Shown piece by piece: positions 46,221 through 49,164 of a stretch of 49,164 nucleotides of DNA. How positions within the stretch are numbered: position 1 is the stretch's first letter; every line of letters begins with the position of its first letter. Position numbers and translations under genes: made by a program. The notes beneath the pieces are model-generated. The model did no database searches and was not told where the DNA came from. It saw only the letters and a program-made list of their open reading frames with translations. Where the stretch lies: the NCBI GenBank assembly GCA_016786765.1, contig JAEUUZ010000027.1, forward strand, positions 1 to 49,164, written 5' to 3'. Source of the stretch: Chitinophagales bacterium. GTDB lineage: Bacteria > Bacteroidota > Bacteroidia > Chitinophagales > LD1.

Positions 46221-46347
46221 GTAACGTTTTGCAGACTTTCGATGGGCGGGATTTTTTTTACAAATGTTTATGCGGAGCACATAGCTTTCGGCTAACACAA
46301 AACTATATGCGGAGCACGAAACCCTGCCTATTGCCAACGTGTTGTTT
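46221..46347 (-). repeat. attC-like inverted-repeat element B
   Basis: Left arm GTAACGTTTTGCAGACTTTC then GATGGGCGGG; right arm CCCTGCCTATTGCCAACGTG then TTGTT. They pair imperfectly. Between them the 12-mer TATGCGGAGCAC occurs twice (46269-46280 and 46306-46317), so the interior differs from the other elements. It lies between the propeller gene start and a short gene remnant. Confidence 0.6.
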
Positions 46348-46351
46348 GGAG

Positions 46352-46468
46352 CTAGCGTTCTTGTAAAACGGAGGCTATTTTCAATTTGTCTTTTAGATTG
46401 TTTACTCCATCTAAAAAGATGTCCAAAAGGTCATCGTAAAGGTGGTGTCGACTATAAATAATTAGTCT
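46352..46468 (-). pseudogene. Gene remnant between TerC and element B
   Basis: An in-frame stretch of 38 codons ends in TAG at 46352, 4 nt from element B. It contains YDDLLDIFLDGVNNLKDKL, which reads like real protein, but it has no good start: a TAA lies immediately upstream. In a cassette the gene end sits just before the site, so this looks like the decayed 3' end of an earlier gene, displaced by or left behind TerC. Could also be chance. Confidence 0.35.
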
Positions 46469-46538
46469 TTAAATTGACTTTATGATATTGTCATTTCATC
46501 TATTTATTTTAATGGTTTCTACTGATAGTAGTTCCATT

Positions 46539-47231
46539 TTACTTGTGTTTTATCGTTTTCATTTGTATAACGTCAACTAAAAAAGCGAATGCCATTGAAA
46601 AATAAATATAACCCTTCGGAATTTCAAAGTGAAAACCTTCAGCAAGAAGTGAAACACCAATCATCATTAAAAAACACAATGCTAATATTTTAAAGGATGG
46701 ATGTTGTCTAATAAATTCGCTTATAGGTTTTGAAGCAAACAGCATTATAATTACTGTCACAATTACCGCTGTGTACATTACCCATAGTTCTTGAACCATT
46801 CCTACAGCAGTAATAATTGAGTCGATTGAAAAAACTAAATCTAGTATGATTACTTCGGAAAGTAGTCTTTTAAAGCTGCTGATCTTTGGAGCGTCAGGTT
46901 TGTCTACATTGACAATTTCAGTTTTATGATAAATTTCTTTAGTGCTTTTATAAATCAAGAAAAGTCCACCCAAAATTAGTATTAAGCCTTTACCTGAAAA
47001 GTCAGTATCTAAAAGGGTAAAGAGTGTTTGGTCTAATTTTAAAATCCAAGCAATAAAAGCTAGAAGTAATAACCTCATAACCATAGCCAAGCCTATTCCC
47101 AAAAATCGAAGTTTACTTCTTTGGCTATCTGGTAACTTGTCTGCCAAAATAGAAATGAAAATAATATTGTCAATACCAAGAATTACTTCCAGGGCAATTA
47201 AGGAAAGTAAAGGAATTATTGCTTCAATCAT
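46539..47231 (-). CDS. TerC family integral membrane protein
   Basis: 230 residues with seven membrane segments. The paired acidic motifs LEVILGIDN (Glu15, Asp21) and LDLVFSIDS in the second half are the TerC/Alx signature, forming a metal-ion path. Relatives export manganese or are linked to tellurite resistance. Length matches the short YgdQ/YkoY-like branch. The loop between halves holds a charged stretch (IVNVDKPDAPK). Flanked by elements B and C, it is a single-gene unit of the array. Confidence 0.9.
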   Translation of the reverse strand: MIEAIIPLLSLIALEVILGIDNIIFISILADKLPDSQRSKLRFLGIGLAMVMRLLLLAFIAWILKLDQTLFTLLDTDFSGKGLILILGGLFLIYKSTKEIYHKTEIVNVDKPDAPKISSFKRLLSEVIILDLVFSIDSIITAVGMVQELWVMYTAVIVTVIIMLFASKPISEFIRQHPSFKILALCFLMMIGVSLLAEGFHFEIPKGYIYFSMAFAFLVDVIQMKTIKHK

Positions 47232-47281
47232 ATTCGTTTTTTTGTCTGTTGATTAGTTTTTCTTGTCGTTTCGCTACGCTT

Positions 47282-47416
47282 GCACTTATCGTTTGCGGCT
47301 GTTGCGGTGTAAGGGATTTGGGTGAATAAATTGGATATTTAGTGACATTTAAATTTAACTCATAATTGTGAATGAAACAAGCTGCCCGCATAATGCAAAA
47401 GTCGATGTTATATGCC
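47282..47416 (-). repeat. attC-like inverted-repeat element C
   Basis: Left arm GCACTTATCGTTTGCGG..., right arm TGCCCGCATAATGCAAAA ending in GTTATATGCC. On the minus strand the outer 7-mer ATATAAC fits RYYYAAC at 6 of 7 positions. Positions 47301-47398 are about 95% identical to element D. It lies between TerC and the SPFH gene. Confidence 0.7.
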
Positions 47417-47443
47417 GTTTTTTTTCTGAACTGTCGTATCATA

Positions 47444-48271
47444 TTACTTAACAGGATAAGTCGGTTGAAGTCCGCCAAATATGATTGATACATTTTTGTT
47501 GTCTTTAATTAATTCAACTTTTTCTTTTTCAATTTCTAACTGTCTTAAATGCAAATATTCTGCAATAGTCATTTTCATTTGATTTTGATAAGCCATATCT
47601 GCAATTGCCTTGTTTACCTCTGCTTGTTTTCTTGACAATTCAGCGTCTGCTCTCGCTTTCTGTGTCAATATACTTTGGTTTTGGGCTGCAGTGTTTTTAG
47701 TTTCTGTCAAAACTTGTTCAGGTGGAGTTACTGCTCCAATCGAAACTTGCATTATGTCAACAGGTAAGTTTATTTTTTTTGCATACTCGGAAATGTCTTT
47801 ATAAATGTCCTTTTCAAGCTGTGATGAAATTTCTCGTTTACTTGCAAGGTCAAACATTTTAAATGCACTTGCTTTGTCTCTAACCATCGTTCTAAAACTT
47901 GCTTGTAAATTGTGAATGTACCAATCGCCTCCAAAGTTCTGATATAGTTTAGGTGTTTCTCCTTTTCTTATTTGACATTTTAAATATGCACTAAATGAAA
48001 CTGGGGTATTGTCTGAGGGAATCATATTGGTAAACTCTTCTGTAATTGTTATTGGCGTAATTGGAAATTCCTTGTGATCAGTCGTAACTACACACCATTC
48101 AGAACCAGTCGAAACTGGTGTTGGGTCAACACCACCGTGTCCAAAAATATATGGCTTGTAAACCAATACGCTTTCTTCGCCTGGGTTAGGTTGAACACGA
48201 TAGCAGCCCGTAAAACTCACTGTTAGTATTAAACTTGTCAATACGAATAAGAAACATGTATTTGGTTTCAT
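47444..48271 (-). CDS. SPFH/prohibitin-domain lipoprotein
   Basis: 275 residues. The signal ends in a lipobox-like FTGC (Cys23), so the protein is likely lipid-anchored outside the cytoplasm. The SPFH domain covers about 30-180 (VLVYKPYIFG, SVSFSAYLKCQIRK-like strand, LQASFRTMVRDKASAFKMFDLASKREISSQLEKDI). A long charged coiled coil follows (about 190-250: QKARADAELSRKQAEVNKAIAD). SPFH proteins form large ring or cage assemblies at membranes. A lipobox in place of the usual helix is less usual. One gene of the array, between elements C and D. Confidence 0.8.
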   Translation of the reverse strand: MKPNTCFLFVLTSLILTVSFTGCYRVQPNPGEESVLVYKPYIFGHGGVDPTPVSTGSEWCVVTTDHKEFPITPITITEEFTNMIPSDNTPVSFSAYLKCQIRKGETPKLYQNFGGDWYIHNLQASFRTMVRDKASAFKMFDLASKREISSQLEKDIYKDISEYAKKINLPVDIMQVSIGAVTPPEQVLTETKNTAAQNQSILTQKARADAELSRKQAEVNKAIADMAYQNQMKMTIAEYLHLRQLEIEKEKVELIKDNKNVSIIFGGLQPTYPVK

Positions 48272-48292
48272 TTTATTTTTTGTTTTAGATAA

Positions 48293-48408
48293 TTAATGTT
48301 GCGGTGTGTGGGATTAGGGTGAATAAATTGGATATTTAGTGACATTTAAATTTAACTCATAATTGTGAATGAAACAAGCTGCCCGCATAGTGCAAACGCG
48401 CTGTTAGC
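48293..48408 (-). repeat. attC-like inverted-repeat element D
   Basis: Left arm TTAATGTTGCGGTGTGTGGG, right arm GCCCGCATAGTGCAAACGCG then CTGTTAGC. On the minus strand the outer 7-mer AGCTAAC fits RYYYAAC at 6 of 7 positions. Nearly identical to element C over the core. It lies 22 nt beyond the SPFH start codon. Confidence 0.7.
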
Positions 48409-48461
48409 TGCTGGGCTTATGTATTTTGTCCTTGTCTCGTTATGGAGATAAATGTCCGAGC

Positions 48462-48484
48462 ACAAATAACAAGCAGTTATTTGT
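48462..48484. terminator. Hairpin downstream of the small lipoprotein gene
   Basis: ACAAATAA-caagcag-TTATTTGT, a perfect 8-bp AT-rich stem 12 nt after the gene stop. No T-run on the minus strand, so terminator function is uncertain. Confidence 0.35.
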
Positions 48485-48495
48485 CAAGATACTTT

Positions 48496-48888
48496 TTAAT
48501 TATCATTAATTAGAAAGTCTAACTCTCCATCCTTAGTATCCCTAGTATATTGTTGTTCTTGACCATTTTCGTCTTTATAGCCAATGACGACAAAGTTGTG
48601 GTTATACAATAATCTAAAAATATCTTGTGTCAGGCCTATGTCAACTACATACGAGGCAGGAGAACTCGTCCAATTGTCTTGGTTTTTCTCGAGCCAATAA
48701 ATAAGTCTTTTGTATTTAGCAGAGTTTATGGTAATTATTTCTTCCTTATCTAAATCATTGTGGTCATGTCTGTATGTCAATTTTAGATTTTTGTTTTTGT
48801 CCAGGTATTTGGCTCCATCAATCTGTTCTGTGCAACTAGTAAAAATAGGCAGTAACAAGTAGGTTAATATGTGAATTTTCTTATTCAT
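48496..48888 (-). CDS. Small lipoprotein of unknown function
   Basis: 130 residues. Signal with lipobox FTSC (Cys19), then a charged mature domain: KYLDKNKNLKLTYRHD, a central YKRLIYWLEKNQDNW helix and VVIGYKDENGQEQQY strands. No cysteines besides the lipid site and no known motif. Single gene between elements D and E. Confidence 0.68.
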   Translation of the reverse strand: MNKKIHILTYLLLPIFTSCTEQIDGAKYLDKNKNLKLTYRHDHNDLDKEEIITINSAKYKRLIYWLEKNQDNWTSSPASYVVDIGLTQDIFRLLYNHNFVVIGYKDENGQEQQYTRDTKDGELDFLINDN

Positions 48889-48911
48889 TATTTTTCTGAA
48901 ATAGCCTTGCA

Positions 48912-49039
48912 GCTAACGTTTTGCGCGTTTACGCTGTGCGGGATTTAGAAGTTTGATTTTCATAATTTGTTATAAGTTAAATCTAACTCAAAATTTTGAG
49001 TGAAGCAAACTGCCCGCATAGCTAAAACGCGCTGTTAGC
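48912..49039 (-). repeat. attC-like inverted-repeat element E (best-folding copy)
   Basis: Left arm GCTAACGTTTTGCGCGTTTA then CGCTGTGCGGG (48912-48942); right arm TGCCCGCATAGCTAAAACGC then GCTGTTAGC (49011-49039). GCTAAC/GTTAGC ends, GCGCGTTT/AAACGCGC and TGCGGG/CCCGCA pair, with a few bases unpaired on the left side only. This asymmetric stem is what attC sites show. The interior matches the other elements (AAATCTAACTCAAAATTTTG versus AAATTTAACTCATAATTGTG). Confidence 0.75.
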
Positions 49040-49070
49040 AGTTGTGCCTACTTGTGTCGGTAGGTGTCGG

Positions 49071-49164
49071 ATGGTTAAGAAAATTGACCGACTGGTTAAA
49101 AAAGTAGGGGAGAACCTAGAGGCATTTGGGCTGATTGCGAGGCTTGCGGGCTTTTTTTGCTTTT
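49071..49164 (+). CDS. Possible start of a plus-strand gene at the right edge (partial)
   Basis: From ATG 49071 an open frame runs to the window end (31 codons): MVKKIDRLVKKVGENLEAFG then LIARLAGFF. It reads like an amphipathic then hydrophobic helix and could be a real N-terminus. It begins 32 nt after element E, in the opposite direction from the array genes. Too short to judge. Confidence 0.3.
   Translation, partial: MVKKIDRLVKKVGENLEAFGLIARLAGFFCF

Noticed and set aside
47224..47493. 89-codon minus-strand frame
   Set aside because: It spans repeat element C and overlaps both TerC and SPFH; its translation is that of the element.
44179..49164. A defence system (toxin-antitoxin, restriction or retron) within the array
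   Set aside because: No nuclease, methylase, reverse transcriptase or toxin-antitoxin pair is recognisable; cargo is VOC, propeller, TerC, SPFH and a lipoprotein.
44179..49164. An insertion sequence or transposon as cause of the repeats
   Set aside because: No transposase frame and no terminal inverted repeats with target duplication; the elements recur between genes in one orientation.

Overview
The window looks like chromosomal DNA of a member of the Bacteroidota. Evidence seen directly: several secreted proteins end in type IX secretion (T9SS) sorting domains (IYPNP... type), there is a SprB/PKD-repeat adhesin, promoters fit the Bacteroidota form (TTG, about 19 nt, TAnnTTTG), Shine-Dalgarno signals are weak, NusB is long, and many proteins belong to families typical of this phylum (DUF2851, DinB/DUF1572, PorT-like barrels). 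The order or genus cannot be decided from the sequence alone.

Layout. 1-2454: the 5' part of a large repeat adhesin on the minus strand, cut by the window edge. 2.5-12.3 kb: a LpxL-type acyltransferase, aspartate aminotransferase, a heptose-7-phosphate kinase overlapping a transglutaminase-like protein, leucine dehydrogenase-NusB, a PorT-like barrel, a methyltransferase and a small T9SS protein. 12.4-16.2 kb: ftsK-lolA-membrane protein operon. Then tRNA-Leu(CAA), an MtfA-like peptidase operon, a DinB protein and an NHL-propeller lipoprotein. 19.8-23.8 kb: the 2-oxoglutarate dehydrogenase E1-E2 operon. 24-33.4 kb: a T9SS carboxylesterase, an amphipathic-helix protein, then rpsT, class I aldolase, accD, rpsO and pnp, several with clear promoters and terminators. 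33.4-38.6 kb: a PlsB-like acyltransferase / membrane protein / GH27 alpha-galactosidase operon with overlapping genes, and a LysM lytic transglycosylase. 38.8-42.5 kb: a Cys/Met-metabolism PLP enzyme, a leucine-rich-repeat protein and DUF2851. 42.5-44.2 kb: DUF1801 and a T9SS alpha/beta hydrolase.

44.4-49.1 kb differs from the rest. It holds single genes, all on the minus strand (VOC protein with a 41-codon leader ORF, 7-bladed propeller lipoprotein, TerC, SPFH lipoprotein, small lipoprotein), separated by five related inverted-repeat elements of about 116-135 nt. Each element lies 22-70 nt beyond the start codon of one gene and follows the stop codon of the next. This is the geometry of integron gene cassettes with attC sites. 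No integrase is visible in the window. The core 7-mers only partly match the classic attC consensus, so this is a cassette-like array that needs checking and not a proven integron. It is the most interesting part of the window.

Most of the rest is ordinary core metabolism and envelope biology: lipid A and phospholipid acylation, LPS heptose supply, lipoprotein sorting, peptidoglycan turnover, TCA cycle, translation and RNA decay.
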